Below, in pieces: positions 13,238-21,968 of a stretch of 21,968 bases of DNA. The position numbers were made by a program, and so were the translations under genes. Each line of letters opens with the position of its first letter. The first letter of the stretch is position 1. The stretch comes from JAZKFT01 sp043760535 (GTDB lineage: Bacteria; Bacteroidota; Bacteroidia; Chitinophagales; Chitinophagaceae). The notes below the pieces were generated by a model, which made no database searches, was not told where the DNA came from, and worked only from the letters and a program-made list of their open reading frames with translations. Location of the stretch: NCBI GenBank assembly GCA_043760535.1, contig JAYUOV010000353.1, positions 1 to 21,968 of the forward strand, written 5' to 3'.

Positions 13238-14263
13238 TTAGTAACTCCATTGGCCTTGCTCAAAATTGAAAATCGCTTCTTTTACATTTTCACCCTCTAC
13301 CAATCTTAAAAGCGGATCGCTAATTAAAGCTGCAATATTCTTATTGCCTGGATTATTTAAAGTGGACTTAACAATATGGCTTGTAAAATACCTGCTTTCA
13401 AAAATTTCTTCCCAACTCATTCTTGTGGCATAATTACGTGGGTTGTAAGCCTCAAATTTTGCTAAAAGAGAACGGGTATCAGGATAGTACAACCAAAATA
13501 ATGGTAACTGACCTTTAACCTCTCCGGTTGTTTCTGAAATTCGTGTAAGCATTGGGCAAATACCCAAGATTCTGAAATGCAACCGCGATGATTCCTTATC
13601 AAAAATTACTTCTTCTTTAATCTGATAGGTTTGTATTGCATTAATATTAAATTCCTCGCGAATGGTAGTATCCTTCATAATTCCTTTAGAACCATCCGGA
13701 TCTTTTTCGAAATTTATCTTTTGTATAGTATAGGACTTACCCACCAACATTTCTGCAATTTCAGATACTTTCATGGGTGTTGTAAACCTGTCGTTAACAC
13801 CGCTAAATGCAGTTATGTCTCCATTTTTAATTGCATTAAGTAAAATATAAAAGAATTGCTGATTGCCATTATCTTCTTCAGCATCATAACTAAAAGGCAA
13901 GTTCATTTTTTCTTTTATTTCAATATTTCTCCAAACTACCTGCTTATATAACTGGTCATCCTCACGTAAATATTCGTACGACAATGGCGTTTTGTCCAAA
14001 ATAAGCTTTCTTTCTACTGCAGAATTGTTACGCATAGAAGGCAAGACTACTGGCGTGGGAAATGTTAAACTATCTGTAGCAATAACAACCGTTTTAGCGG
14101 TATCTACGGTAGTAGATACCGCAGCTGTTGTCTTTTTCTTTTTGCCTGTATTCACCTTTTTGGCAGGTGCTTTCTTCTTTTTTTTAGTTTGTCCGTAAAC
14201 ATCTACTGAAAAAAATGAAAACGATACCAATGCGGCTAATAAAAAAACTGTAATATGTTTCAT
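13238..14263 (-). CDS. gldN: Type IX secretion component GldN/PorN
   Basis: GldN is a periplasmic protein that, with the lipoprotein GldK, forms the ring under the outer membrane in type IX secretion and gliding motility. This 341-residue protein has a signal peptide (1-24, ending VYG before QTK), a Lys/Thr-rich linker (26-52) and a C-terminal GldN domain (about 85-341). The domain includes YEYLREDDQLYKQVVWRNIE, the ISEIAE-like helix and the closing MSWEEIFESRYF segment. It is the last gene of the operon, 11 bp after gldM, and is followed by a strong terminator. Confidence 0.93.
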   Translation of the reverse strand: MKHITVFLLAALVSFSFFSVDVYGQTKKKKKAPAKKVNTGKKKKTTAAVSTTVDTAKTVVIATDSLTFPTPVVLPSMRNNSAVERKLILDKTPLSYEYLREDDQLYKQVVWRNIEIKEKMNLPFSYDAEEDNGNQQFFYILLNAIKNGDITAFSGVNDRFTTPMKVSEIAEMLVGKSYTIQKINFEKDPDGSKGIMKDTTIREEFNINAIQTYQIKEEVIFDKESSRLHFRILGICPMLTRISETTGEVKGQLPLFWLYYPDTRSLLAKFEAYNPRNYATRMSWEEIFESRYFTSHIVKSTLNNPGNKNIAALISDPLLRLVEGENVKEAIFNFEQGQWSY

Positions 14264-14274
14264 ATAATTGAAAT

Positions 14275-15792
14275 TTATAGTAATCTGTAACCTACACTTG
14301 GTAATTTTCTTGGCTTTTTATCTCTGCCCACAACCATAATTTTCTCAATGCTAACCACACAGCCAGGTTTTAAAGCATTTACAAAAGCATTGCCCCCAAA
14401 TTGGGCTCCGTTAATATTTACTTCTTGGTATCCTCCACCACAATTAGATCCCATTGTGTAACTAATTACAGAAAAGGGGGACTCAAAATCTGAGTCCTTT
14501 AGCTTTGCAATAACGCCACCCATTGCTTTAAATTGTGCTGTAGACACAGAACCCGGTTCTAAGTTACCAACTGTTGCTACCGGGTTAGGCAGGTATTTTA
14601 CACGAATAGGAAAAGGTGTAGTTTTTCCATCTATAGTTACATTAACGTTTGCAGGGCCAGGTGTGGTAGGAACGCATACACGGTTTGCACCAGATCCACT
14701 AATAGAACCTCCTGTAAAACTAACCGCCATCGATTCTGCTCTACCAGAGCCACCACTAACGGTTATTGGGTTTTCTTCTCCTATGTACATTACATTCATT
14801 TTAGAAAGAAATATAGATGCACCTGATTGCTGACCAACTGTATAGGAAATTTCTTTTGTAACGGTTTCTGGCTGTCCTGTATTCGGATTTTTGAAGGATA
14901 TTACAACCCTCATTCTTTTTTCTCCACCACCGCCTGCAGTTTCTTTGTATGTAGCTACGCCATTCGCATCTACAGGTACAGATGATCCATTTACGGTTAC
15001 AGTTGGCGTATTCTCACTACTAAATGCGCCCAAGCCTGCCGTTAACTCAAACGGCTGTCCTGGTAATAAATACTGACTATTCTGACCTGCAAAGGCTTCG
15101 AACTTATTCAATTTAATTACCACTTTACCAACCTGTTCTAAACAATGATTCGCTATTATATTTCCGCTACGTTTTACGTCACTTTGAAATTTGCTAAGCA
15201 TGGTTAACGCAGCTACAGTGGGCGTCATGTGAAAATATGATGTAGTCCAGCTAATGTCTAATGCACCTGTAGTAGATGGAGGAACAGATATGTCTATAGG
15301 CAGATTTTTCTCTAATAATGCCTTGTCTTTTGCTGGCAATACAGCTAATACATCATTCTTAAACTTTTCCAATGCAGATTGCAATTTTACTCCCTGACCG
15401 TTATTGTCAAATAATCTTGTTGCTGCATCTAAGTCATCTTCTTTAAAAGTTGTGTCGCCTTTTTCGGGATTGTAGCCGGCTTCTCTTCTTAATGAATCTT
15501 TCAATCCATCAATATATTTAGAAACCGTTTCAGTAATCATTAATGCAGAATCTGCCTTTGGCTTCCAAATTGCAGCATTGGCCATGTTTCCCGGATCTTT
15601 TAACAGATCGGCAAGACCTTCCTGTACACTTTTACTACTTTTATCTATTACTCCATTGGATTTTATCAGACTTTGATCAACCACCTTAAAGGCATTCAAG
15701 ATTTCAGTTGACACGTTAAGGGCCAGCATCGCCGTCAACACCAGATACATGAAGTTGATCATCTTTTGCCGGGGGTCTTTTGGTAAGGCCAT
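14275..15792 (-). CDS. gldM: Type IX secretion motor protein GldM/PorM
   Basis: GldM pairs with GldL to form the proton-powered motor, spanning from the inner membrane through the periplasm to the GldK-GldN ring. The 505-residue protein starts MALPKDPRQKMINFMYLVLT, with one membrane helix (about 12-32) preceded by Arg8, equivalent by position to the functional Arg9 of F. johnsoniae GldM. The rest is periplasmic: a helical domain (about 40-225), then beta-rich repeats (about 225-505) with Gly/Ser/Thr-rich sequence. Length is normal. It lies 111 bp after gldL and 11 bp before gldN. Confidence 0.95.
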   Translation of the reverse strand: MALPKDPRQKMINFMYLVLTAMLALNVSTEILNAFKVVDQSLIKSNGVIDKSSKSVQEGLADLLKDPGNMANAAIWKPKADSALMITETVSKYIDGLKDSLRREAGYNPEKGDTTFKEDDLDAATRLFDNNGQGVKLQSALEKFKNDVLAVLPAKDKALLEKNLPIDISVPPSTTGALDISWTTSYFHMTPTVAALTMLSKFQSDVKRSGNIIANHCLEQVGKVVIKLNKFEAFAGQNSQYLLPGQPFELTAGLGAFSSENTPTVTVNGSSVPVDANGVATYKETAGGGGEKRMRVVISFKNPNTGQPETVTKEISYTVGQQSGASIFLSKMNVMYIGEENPITVSGGSGRAESMAVSFTGGSISGSGANRVCVPTTPGPANVNVTIDGKTTPFPIRVKYLPNPVATVGNLEPGSVSTAQFKAMGGVIAKLKDSDFESPFSVISYTMGSNCGGGYQEVNINGAQFGGNAFVNALKPGCVVSIEKIMVVGRDKKPRKLPSVGYRLL

Positions 15793-15858
15793 AATTATGT
15801 ATGATTAACAATTTTAGATTTTATATTTCATTTCTCTTTTACAGAGAGACTGAGTTAA

Positions 15859-15891
15859 ATATTGAAAGAATTCTAGCTATCGTTCCAATAT
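15859..15891 (-). other. Stem-loop between gldL and gldM
   Basis: In the minus-strand RNA, AUAUUGGAA (15891-15883) pairs with UUUCAAUAU (15867-15859) as nine pairs including one G-U, closing a 15-nt loop. There is no T-run, so it is more likely a processing or stability element than a terminator. Confidence 0.35.
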
Positions 15892-15903
15892 CAAACCTGC
15901 TAA

Positions 15904-16650
15904 TTACCTACCCTGCATGGCATTTAGCATATTACCATATACACTATTCAGTTTGGTAAGGTTACCTGCAAGCAAAGCAATCTGCTCCTGTGTTTTCTTT
16001 GCATCATCTGCACTTCCTTGCATGGCTTTAGAAGCTTCTGTAAGGTTGCCATAAAACTGGTTCATTGCCTTGAGGTGGTTGTTGGTATCCTGTAATTCCA
16101 ATTCGTAAATCGTATTTAAGCTACCCAAATTCTTGGTAAGTGTTTGTACCTGACCATGAAATTGCTTGGTACTTTCAGCTGCATCGTTAAAAGAATTCAT
16201 AGTGGCTGCGGACTTGGTCATGGTATCTGTAACATTGGTCATGGCTGCTGCAGCAGCTTTTGTGTTGGCTGTAAAGTCGCCAGTAGATTTTACAACATCG
16301 CTTATCTCTCCCATTTTATCTACAGTAGTGCCTAATTTTTGAAAACCAGTACTCAGTTTCAATAAGTTGGTAGGAGTAATATCAGCATCTTGCATCATTT
16401 TATCCAAAGTATTCAGAGCTGGGTTTCCTACCGGTGTGGCCTTTAAAGCTATAGGAGCATCTGCAGCCGGAGGTGGTACAAAGGCATATAGTAAGAAAAT
16501 AGCAGCTTCGGTAAGCAATCCTACCATTAACATTGTATCTGCTCCCTTCCAGTGCAAAATCTTAAACAGTGCACCAACGATTACGATAGATGCACCTACG
16601 CATACGAAAATGTTTAACAGAACTTCATTTCTTCTTGAAATGCCGGCCAT
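15904..16650 (-). CDS. gldL: Type IX secretion motor protein GldL/PorL
   Basis: GldL is the inner-membrane stator-like partner of GldM. The 248-residue protein has two membrane helices (about 11-30 and 38-58) joined by LFKILHWKGAD, the family hallmark. Glu48 in LLTEAAIFLLYAF sits in helix 2, equivalent by position to the essential Glu49 of F. johnsoniae GldL that is linked to proton flow. The cytoplasmic C-terminal part (about 75-248) is helical with repeated Thr/Ala/Asn-rich coiled-coil segments. It is about 30 residues longer than the Flavobacterium form. It lies 111 bp before gldM and 129 bp after gldK. Confidence 0.95.
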   Translation of the reverse strand: MAGISRRNEVLLNIFVCVGASIVIVGALFKILHWKGADTMLMVGLLTEAAIFLLYAFVPPPAADAPIALKATPVGNPALNTLDKMMQDADITPTNLLKLSTGFQKLGTTVDKMGEISDVVKSTGDFTANTKAAAAAMTNVTDTMTKSAATMNSFNDAAESTKQFHGQVQTLTKNLGSLNTIYELELQDTNNHLKAMNQFYGNLTEASKAMQGSADDAKKTQEQIALLAGNLTKLNSVYGNMLNAMQGR

Positions 16651-16696
16651 AGTTGTTGTTTTTTGAGATTAAATGAATAGTTGAAAAAGAAAATTA

Positions 16697-16718
16697 GTGG
16701 GTTGATACTATTACCCAC
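16697..16718 (-). other. Stem-loop between gldK and gldL
   Basis: GTGGGT (16697-16702) and ACCCAC (16713-16718) form a 6-bp stem with a 10-nt loop. In the minus direction the sequence TAATTTTCTTTTTC follows. This may be a weak terminator that lowers transcription into gldL, or a stability element. Confidence 0.35.
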
Positions 16719-16779
16719 ATTATAAATTAAGTATGATTATTGTAATAAAATTTGTATTGAAAACGGACATCCAGAAAAA

Positions 16780-18066
16780 TTATTTTCTGCGACCAAAGTA
16801 AGGCAAATCAATAACAGTACGGAAACCGATATAGCTTTTAGCCGTATCCTGATATTCGTAAGCCCTCGTGCTTGTTTGTAGGTAGAATCCAACATCTTTC
16901 CAGCTACCACCTCTTAATACTTTACGTTGCATACGGGGAGGATCATCTTTAGTTGCATCGTAACGAACATCGGGGTTCATATCATGTTGAAAGTTGTAGC
17001 TTCCCTCGTAATATAGGCTGTTAGTCCACTCGGCTACGTTACCAGCCATATTATACAGGCCAAAATCGTTTGGCCAATAAGCATCTGCACGTACGGTATA
17101 AAAACCACCATCTTCGGGGTAATTACCACGACCGGGTTTAAAATTGGCCAGTAAACATCCTTTTTGATTTCTTAGATAATAGTTACCCCAAGGAAACATG
17201 GATTGTGAGCGACCACCACGTGCTGCATATTCCCACTGTGCCTCTGTTGGCAAATGAAAATCGGTTTCAGTAGCCTTTTTGCGACTCTCCAAATATGGGT
17301 TCATCAGGTGATTAGTACGCCATCTGCAAAATGCAGTTGCCTGTTTCCAATTAACACCTACTACCGGATAATTACCAAAAGAAGGGTGGGAGAAATACTT
17401 CTTGGTCATTGGCTCATTGTAACTATAAGCAAAATCCCTCATCCAAACCAATGTATCTGGGTACACTTTCTCATCAAATTTCTTTAAGAATGTGCTGCGA
17501 GGTTTTCCTTTGTTTTCAAATTTGGCAGCATCTTTAAGATCAAAATATTCAATGTGGTACACAAGCTTTTCCGGATCAATATCCTTTTTTCCATAAATTC
17601 TATCGGGTGGTGCTACTATCATAGCATCTAATTGTTCAATGGTTTTTTTATCGCTCCATTTAATGGTCTTCACTTTTTTCCAATCTATATAATCTACTCC
17701 ATCAGAGTTTTTTACATAGCCTGGCATTATTTTGGCAGCTATTGAATCTCTAACCCAATATACAAACTGTCGGTATTGGTTATTAGTAATTTCAGTGGCA
17801 TCCATCCAAAATCCTTGTATAGATACTTGCTTATTGCGGGCTGTAAGTGCGTAACTCACATCTTCATCACTTGGACCCATGTGAAAAGTTCCTGGTGGCA
17901 CATAAACCATACCTAAAGGCTTGTTCATACCGGGCTTAGCAGATGTAGCAACCCCATGTAGTTGCCCGTCATCAGGCAGCCCTTTTGATTTCCCAGATTT
18001 GCCACAACTTGTTGTGAAAATTGCCAATGCCGCTAAGGCAGAAATACTAAGAAGGTGATTTCTCAT
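16780..18066 (-). CDS. gldK: Type IX secretion lipoprotein GldK/PorK
   Basis: GldK is an outer-membrane lipoprotein that forms the periplasmic ring with GldN. The 428-residue protein starts MRNHLLSISALAALAIFTTS, with lipobox TTSC and lipid Cys21. The rest is an FGE-sulfatase-like (formylglycine-generating) fold. Its marks are MVYVPPGTFHMGPSDED, GFWMDATEITNNQYRQFV, NYPVVGVNWKQATAFCRWR, LPTEAQWEYAARGG, GNVAEWT and LRGGSWKD near the C-terminus. GldK keeps this fold without the enzyme role. The ATG at 18066 gives a perfect lipoprotein signal; the upstream frame to 18168 does not. It is the first gene of the operon, with a -7 box at 18095-18102. Confidence 0.95.
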   Translation of the reverse strand: MRNHLLSISALAALAIFTTSCGKSGKSKGLPDDGQLHGVATSAKPGMNKPLGMVYVPPGTFHMGPSDEDVSYALTARNKQVSIQGFWMDATEITNNQYRQFVYWVRDSIAAKIMPGYVKNSDGVDYIDWKKVKTIKWSDKKTIEQLDAMIVAPPDRIYGKKDIDPEKLVYHIEYFDLKDAAKFENKGKPRSTFLKKFDEKVYPDTLVWMRDFAYSYNEPMTKKYFSHPSFGNYPVVGVNWKQATAFCRWRTNHLMNPYLESRKKATETDFHLPTEAQWEYAARGGRSQSMFPWGNYYLRNQKGCLLANFKPGRGNYPEDGGFYTVRADAYWPNDFGLYNMAGNVAEWTNSLYYEGSYNFQHDMNPDVRYDATKDDPPRMQRKVLRGGSWKDVGFYLQTSTRAYEYQDTAKSYIGFRTVIDLPYFGRRK

Positions 18067-18336
18067 TGTGATAAATCTATTTTCAGATACCGAACAAATG
18101 TAAGGAAATAATTTTTCTGTAAACATCGAACTGAATTTTAATACCGAATATAAACACTTACAACCCACGGTATATTGATATGGATATAAATACCTACAAA
18201 TTTTTGACAGCTATTTCTTCTTTTTTTACTAAAAGAATAAAAAATAAAAAAATTATTTACTTAAATAATAAAACGGAGTGCAAAAATTATTATTGTTCAT
18301 TTACAAATATTAGTCCAAAATAATGGCAGTGCTCCT
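18067..18336. other. Intergenic region upstream of the gld operon
   Basis: This 270-bp stretch between the stop of the YyaL-type gene and gldK is AT-rich and carries no gene. It should hold the gld promoter; the best candidate -7 box is at 18095-18102. A very A/T-rich tract lies at about 18215-18270. No clear intrinsic hairpin after the YyaL-type stop was found. Confidence 0.6.
18095..18102 (-). promoter_or_regulatory. Candidate -7 box of the gld operon
   Basis: On the minus strand this reads TACATTTG, a full match to TAnnTTTG. Transcription would start about 20 bases before the gldK ATG. No clear -33 TTG is seen at the expected spacing. Confidence 0.45.
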
Positions 18337-20361
18337 TTATTTCAATAGTGCCCACAAGGCTTCTACCGTTTCTACCGGAGCCCTGCAATGATATGCCTCG
18401 CATAGGAAAATCTTATTTGTACCGTTTTCATTCCATCGGCCACGTAACAATGGGAAATCTTCGTTTGGCTGAAGCTGGCTTTGCAAAATTTTATTGGGAC
18501 AATATTTTTGCAATATTTCTTTTACCAAAGCCTTGGTATTAGTACCGGAAACAACCAATTCGTAGGTACTATTTAAGCATTGCTGTAATAGGCAACTCCA
18601 GTTAGAAAACGAGGTTGGGTAACGCATGGAAGTATTAGATACTGTTTGTACCATTTCTATTGCCTGTTTTTTCCATTCGCCCATATCAAAAACAATAGAA
18701 AGGTAATGGAGATTAGTGGCCATAGTACTGTTGCCAGAAGGTGTGGCGCCATCGTACCATTCTTTCTTTCTAAGTATTACATCGGTTTGCCAAACGGGTG
18801 TGTAAAAGAAAAATGGCGATTCAGCATCTTTGAAATCAGCAAAGATTTTTTCGGTGTACAGCTTTGCTTTGTGTAAGTATTGATTATTTCCGGTTACTTC
18901 TGCTAAATTAATAAGTGCCTGTACAAAATATGCCATATCATCTAGAAAGGCCGGGTTTGCAGCTATTTTTTTGTAATTGTGGTAAAAACTACCCTTTTCG
19001 TTTTGTAAATACTGTTCTATAAAACTGTTGGCCTTTTCTGCCATTTCCAGATAAGTATCATTTTGCAAGGCTGCATAGGCGTTGCAACTAGCGGTAATCA
19101 TTAAAGCGTTCCAGCCCATCAGTATTTTATCGTCCAGTAAAGGCATTATTCTTTTTGCCCTTTGGGTAAATAATTTTTGCCTGCATTGTTCTAGCAAAGC
19201 TTCTGTTTCTGGTTCACCTAATTGTAGTTTTAAACAAAATTGCTGAAGCGGTATTTTTACCCATAGTATATTGGATTCCTCCCAATTACCATATTCGGTT
19301 ACATCGTAATACTGGCAAAAAAGTGCTGCATCCTGTACTAGTATTTCTTCTATTTCAGACTTAGACCAAACATAAAATTTGCCCTCTACGCCTTCGCTAT
19401 CAGCATCGTAAGCACTATAAAAACCACCTTGTGTACTTTGCCAGTTTTTGCTAATAAAGGCCATGGTTTGCTCAATGGCTTGCCGGTATAATGCTGCGCC
19501 AGTTAGCTGATAAGCTTCGCTGATAACACTTACAAGCAGTGCATTATCGTACAGCATTTTTTCAAAATGCGGCACTAGCCATTCGTTATCGGTACAATAC
19601 CGTGCAAAGCCGCCACCTAACTGATCGTACATACCACCGTAAATCATTTTATCGAGACTAAGCAATGCTTGCTGTAATGCTGCTTCATTTTTAGTAAAAT
19701 GGTATTGCCGCAGCAAAAACCGGATGCTCATGGTTTGCGGAAACTTAGGTGCTTTGCCAAAACCACCCCAAACAGTGTCGGCATTTTTAAGCAGGTTAGC
19801 CGTTATGGTTTCTAACTGTGCTTCCAAAAAAACACCTGCTTCGGGTTTTATATTGCCAAACATGCTGCTTGTGCGGATATGCTCGGTAAGGTTTTCGGCC
19901 TGTGCTATTATTTCTGTGGGTTTTTCCTGCCAGGCCTTGTTAATAGATTGCAGCACATCTTTCCAGCTACTCCTGTTATAAGCCTGCACCGGTGGAAAAT
20001 ATGTACCGCCGTAAAATGGCTTTGCGTCGGGTGTAAGAAATACATTAAGAGGCCAGCCGCCGCTTCCGCTAATCATTTGTACGGCATCCATGTATATAGC
20101 ATCTATATCTGGCCGCTCTTCTCGGTCTATTTTTATATTAATAAAATAGCGGTTCATAATGTCGGCGGTGGCATGGTCTTCAAAACTTTCTCTTTCCATT
20201 ACATGACACCAATGGCATGCTGAGTAACCAATGCTTACTAGTATGGGTTTGTTTTCGGCTTTGGCTTTTTGCAAAGCCTCATCGCCCCACGGATACCAAT
20301 CTACCGGATTGTGGGCGTGCTGTAATAAGTAGGGGCTGGTTTGGTGGATAAGGCGGTTCAA
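18337..20361 (-). CDS. YyaL/DUF255 thioredoxin-domain protein
   Basis: A 674-residue cytoplasmic protein of the YyaL (DUF255, spermatogenesis-associated 20-like) family. The N-terminus NRLIHQTSPYLLQHAHNPVD and the motif SACHWCHVM (Cys49, Cys52) mark a thioredoxin-like domain (about 1-165), with SGGWPLNVFLTPD and GGTYFPP after it. Residues about 180-670 form an (alpha/alpha)6 barrel similar to N-acylglucosamine epimerases and glycosidases, including GGFGKAPKFPQ, FEKMLYDNA and DADSEG. The length is normal. The substrate and reaction of the family remain unclear. It lies between hemD and the gld operon, with a 116-bp gap before it that contains the hemD terminator. Confidence 0.92.
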   Translation of the reverse strand: MNRLIHQTSPYLLQHAHNPVDWYPWGDEALQKAKAENKPILVSIGYSACHWCHVMERESFEDHATADIMNRYFINIKIDREERPDIDAIYMDAVQMISGSGGWPLNVFLTPDAKPFYGGTYFPPVQAYNRSSWKDVLQSINKAWQEKPTEIIAQAENLTEHIRTSSMFGNIKPEAGVFLEAQLETITANLLKNADTVWGGFGKAPKFPQTMSIRFLLRQYHFTKNEAALQQALLSLDKMIYGGMYDQLGGGFARYCTDNEWLVPHFEKMLYDNALLVSVISEAYQLTGAALYRQAIEQTMAFISKNWQSTQGGFYSAYDADSEGVEGKFYVWSKSEIEEILVQDAALFCQYYDVTEYGNWEESNILWVKIPLQQFCLKLQLGEPETEALLEQCRQKLFTQRAKRIMPLLDDKILMGWNALMITASCNAYAALQNDTYLEMAEKANSFIEQYLQNEKGSFYHNYKKIAANPAFLDDMAYFVQALINLAEVTGNNQYLHKAKLYTEKIFADFKDAESPFFFYTPVWQTDVILRKKEWYDGATPSGNSTMATNLHYLSIVFDMGEWKKQAIEMVQTVSNTSMRYPTSFSNWSCLLQQCLNSTYELVVSGTNTKALVKEILQKYCPNKILQSQLQPNEDFPLLRGRWNENGTNKIFLCEAYHCRAPVETVEALWALLK

Positions 20362-20411
20362 TGTGTAAGGCTTTATTTAAAATGTAGAGAATTGGCATTT
20401 TAATCTTGAGC

Positions 20412-20448
20412 AAAAATAAAACCCAAATAACTGATGCATTTGGGTTTT
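20412..20448 (-). terminator. Terminator of hemD
   Basis: AAAACCCAAAT (20418-20428) pairs perfectly with ATTTGGGTTTT (20438-20448) around a 9-nt loop. In the minus direction a T-rich tail follows (the complement of AAAAAT at 20412-20417). It lies 29 bp after the hemD stop. Confidence 0.82.
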
Positions 20449-20477
20449 AATATTATTAGTAAGGAGCTGCATTATTT

Positions 20478-21281
20478 TTATAGCTTCTCCGCTAATTGTT
20501 CCTTTAAAAACTTTTCTATTGCTGCCACCATACTAGGTGCAGCAGGCTGCGGGGCTTTTATTAATAGTTGCAAGCCGGCTTCTTCCACTGCCCTAGAAGT
20601 GTTGGTGCCAAAAGCTCCGAGTACAGTTCCATTTTGCTTAAACTTGGGCATATTTTCGAACAGGCTTTTTACGCCGCTTGGGGTAAAAAAACAAATCACA
20701 TCGAAGTCTTTATCTGCTAGCACTGCTTTTACATCTGCACTAATAGTGCGGTACATAAAGGGTGTAGCAAACTCACAATTATGACTTTTAAGCCAGTTTA
20801 CAATCTCATTATCTTGCTGGTTTTCGCTACACACATACAAGAATCTTTCGTTTTCTCGATGTTTATTTATTACATCGCACATGCTTTTATTGGTACCATC
20901 GGCACCGTAAAAAACTTTGCGTTTGCGATAGAGTATAAATTTTTGCAGATATAGTGCCACAGATTCGTTGATGCAGAAATATTTTTCATCCTGAGAAATG
21001 GTAATCCGCATCTCATCGCACATTCTAAAGAAATGATCAATAGCATTACGACTTGTAAAAATAACACCGGAGTACGATGGTAGATCTATCTTTTGCTTTC
21101 GAAAATCCCTTGCAGGTATGCCCTCCAGCCTAATAAAAGGGTGGAAATGAAGATCGATTTTGTAGCGACTGGCCAAATCGAAATAAGGAGATTTTTCAGA
21201 ATCGGGCTTGGGCTGTGTAATCAATATCTTCATTAATTTTCCTGAAATAGTTGATTTTTTCTTAACGCCGTTTTTGGTCAT
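20478..21281 (-). CDS. hemD: Uroporphyrinogen-III synthase (HemD)
   Basis: HemD cyclises hydroxymethylbilane to uroporphyrinogen III, the branch point for haem and other tetrapyrroles. The protein is the Bacteroidota form: ILITQPKPDSEKSPYFDLA, then HPFIRLEGIPARDFRKQKI, IFTSRNAIDHFF, and YFCINESVALYLQKFILYRK in the first domain. The second has RFLYVCSENQ, the FFTPSGVKSLFENM block and GAFGTNTSRAVEEAG. Start choice is uncertain. ATG 21281 gives 267 residues with a Lys-rich lead-in; ATG 21233 starts MKILITQPKP; a GTG at 21314 would overlap the DUF4271 gene by 11 bases. The 22-bp gap from DUF4271 implies one transcript. Confidence 0.88.
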   Translation of the reverse strand: MTKNGVKKKSTISGKLMKILITQPKPDSEKSPYFDLASRYKIDLHFHPFIRLEGIPARDFRKQKIDLPSYSGVIFTSRNAIDHFFRMCDEMRITISQDEKYFCINESVALYLQKFILYRKRKVFYGADGTNKSMCDVINKHRENERFLYVCSENQQDNEIVNWLKSHNCEFATPFMYRTISADVKAVLADKDFDVICFFTPSGVKSLFENMPKFKQNGTVLGAFGTNTSRAVEEAGLQLLIKAPQPAAPSMVAAIEKFLKEQLAEKL

Positions 21282-21303
21282 GTATCTATCGTAAACTTTT
21301 AAA

Positions 21304-21968
21304 TCAGGTTGCACTCGATAAATGTATAGCTAGTCCTTTGTAGATTATTAGTAGCGGTACAATTTCGAAAGCACAAAGGTAGAGGAAAAAGTGAAACTGA
21401 TTTACCCTAACAGAAGCCTTAATAATGGGGTAGGAAATAATATACCGGTAAATGAACAATACTGCCAATAAAAACAACACGATAGTAACCAAAGTAGGAT
21501 GGATAGAAACAGGTGCCAAGCTCATAAGTACTATTACAGGCAACATCATAACGCCCAGTACTTTATTTACCAAAAAAACAATGAATGTATAAACACTACT
21601 GGCTTCCTGTATCTGAAAAAGCCAGCCCATCGTTTTGATTAACAGCCATTTAAGTCCATAAACCAAAATTAAAACTACTGTCCAAAACCCGAGGCCGTAC
21701 CAAAAGTTTTCTTTGATTTGCCATTGATAATACGTAGAAATTTCATACAGAAAAAAGCCGCCGGAAACTAAGAATAGCCCATTGAGCAACATAGAGGGCA
21801 GGGTACTTTCCAAAAGCCTTTCCCGGATGGCCTTTTGCTTAAAAGTGACCCTAAAAAACAGGCCAAACAAATCGCTAAAATATTTTGGAAACATAAAACG
21901 TATGCCGCCAAGTATTAAAAACAGCAGGACTAAGAAGTAAAAAACATAGTCTGTTGATGACCGCTTTA
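21304..21968 (-). CDS. DUF4271 membrane protein, 5' end outside window
   Basis: A polytopic inner-membrane protein of the Bacteroidota-specific DUF4271 family, function unknown. The signature near the C-terminus is NQFHFFLYLCAFEIVPLLII. About six membrane helices are visible. The internal ATG at 21894 is not the true start. The frame stays open upstream to the right edge and adds SSTDYVFYFLVLLFLILGGI, a further membrane helix typical of the family. At least 221 codons are present, and the N-terminus is missing. It precedes hemD, a pairing seen in Bacteroidota, so the two may share a transcript, but no functional link is shown by the sequence. Confidence 0.85.
   Translation of the reverse strand, partial: KRSSTDYVFYFLVLLFLILGGIRFMFPKYFSDLFGLFFRVTFKQKAIRERLLESTLPSMLLNGLFLVSGGFFLYEISTYYQWQIKENFWYGLGFWTVVLILVYGLKWLLIKTMGWLFQIQEASSVYTFIVFLVNKVLGVMMLPVIVLMSLAPVSIHPTLVTIVLFLLAVLFIYRYIISYPIIKASVRVNQFHFFLYLCAFEIVPLLIIYKGLAIHLSSAT

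Overview
The window looks like a chromosomal segment from a Bacteroidota bacterium, most likely Chitinophagaceae-like. The evidence is a complete gldK-gldL-gldM-gldN block (type IX secretion core and motor), a DUF4271 membrane protein next to a Bacteroidota-type HemD, a RecQ with a long C-terminal tail facing a KdsD-type isomerase, a GbsR-type regulator, TAnnTTTG-like promoter boxes and few Shine-Dalgarno sequences. The DNA is moderately AT-rich. No tRNA, rRNA or CRISPR array was seen.

Layout. 1-383: no solid gene, only a short ORF running in from the edge. 384-2132: clpX and a small helical protein of unknown function. 2215-2249: a perfect hairpin separating these from minus-strand yffB. 2728-5067: the most rearranged part. 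Two paralogous minus-strand class I cytochrome c genes are split by a plus-strand Rpn-family PD-(D/E)XK nuclease gene. The Rpn gene lies between two gap-free 128-bp direct repeats (about 84% identical), each holding the old junction between the two cytochrome genes. A decayed antitoxin-like gene with one in-frame TAG follows. 5125-8897: recQ (minus, with a clear terminator) and kdsD (plus), with an odd ORF/repeat between them. 9024-11753: an S41-like lipoprotein and manC, separated by an inverted repeat built from degenerate 7-nt units.

11978-12989: a four-helix membrane protein and a GbsR/MarR-type regulator, whose upstream region carries a perfect 8-bp inverted repeat that is a likely operator. 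Next to it on the plus strand are a -7-like box and, about 90 bp on, an intrinsic terminator, suggesting an unannotated small RNA at about 13060-13169. 13190-18066: the gld operon, read right to left, ending in a strong terminator. 18337-20361: a YyaL/DUF255 thioredoxin-like protein. 20418-21968: hemD and a DUF4271 gene that runs off the right edge.

How the genes work together. GldK-N form the outer ring and the proton-driven motor of type IX secretion. KdsD and ManC feed envelope sugar synthesis (KDO and GDP-mannose). ClpX and RecQ are housekeeping functions. HemD makes the tetrapyrrole precursor needed for haem, which the two cytochromes use. The parts most worth a second look are the Rpn insertion and its duplicated junction, the putative small RNA, and the period-7 intergenic repeats. 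No wholly new multi-gene system can be claimed from this sequence alone.
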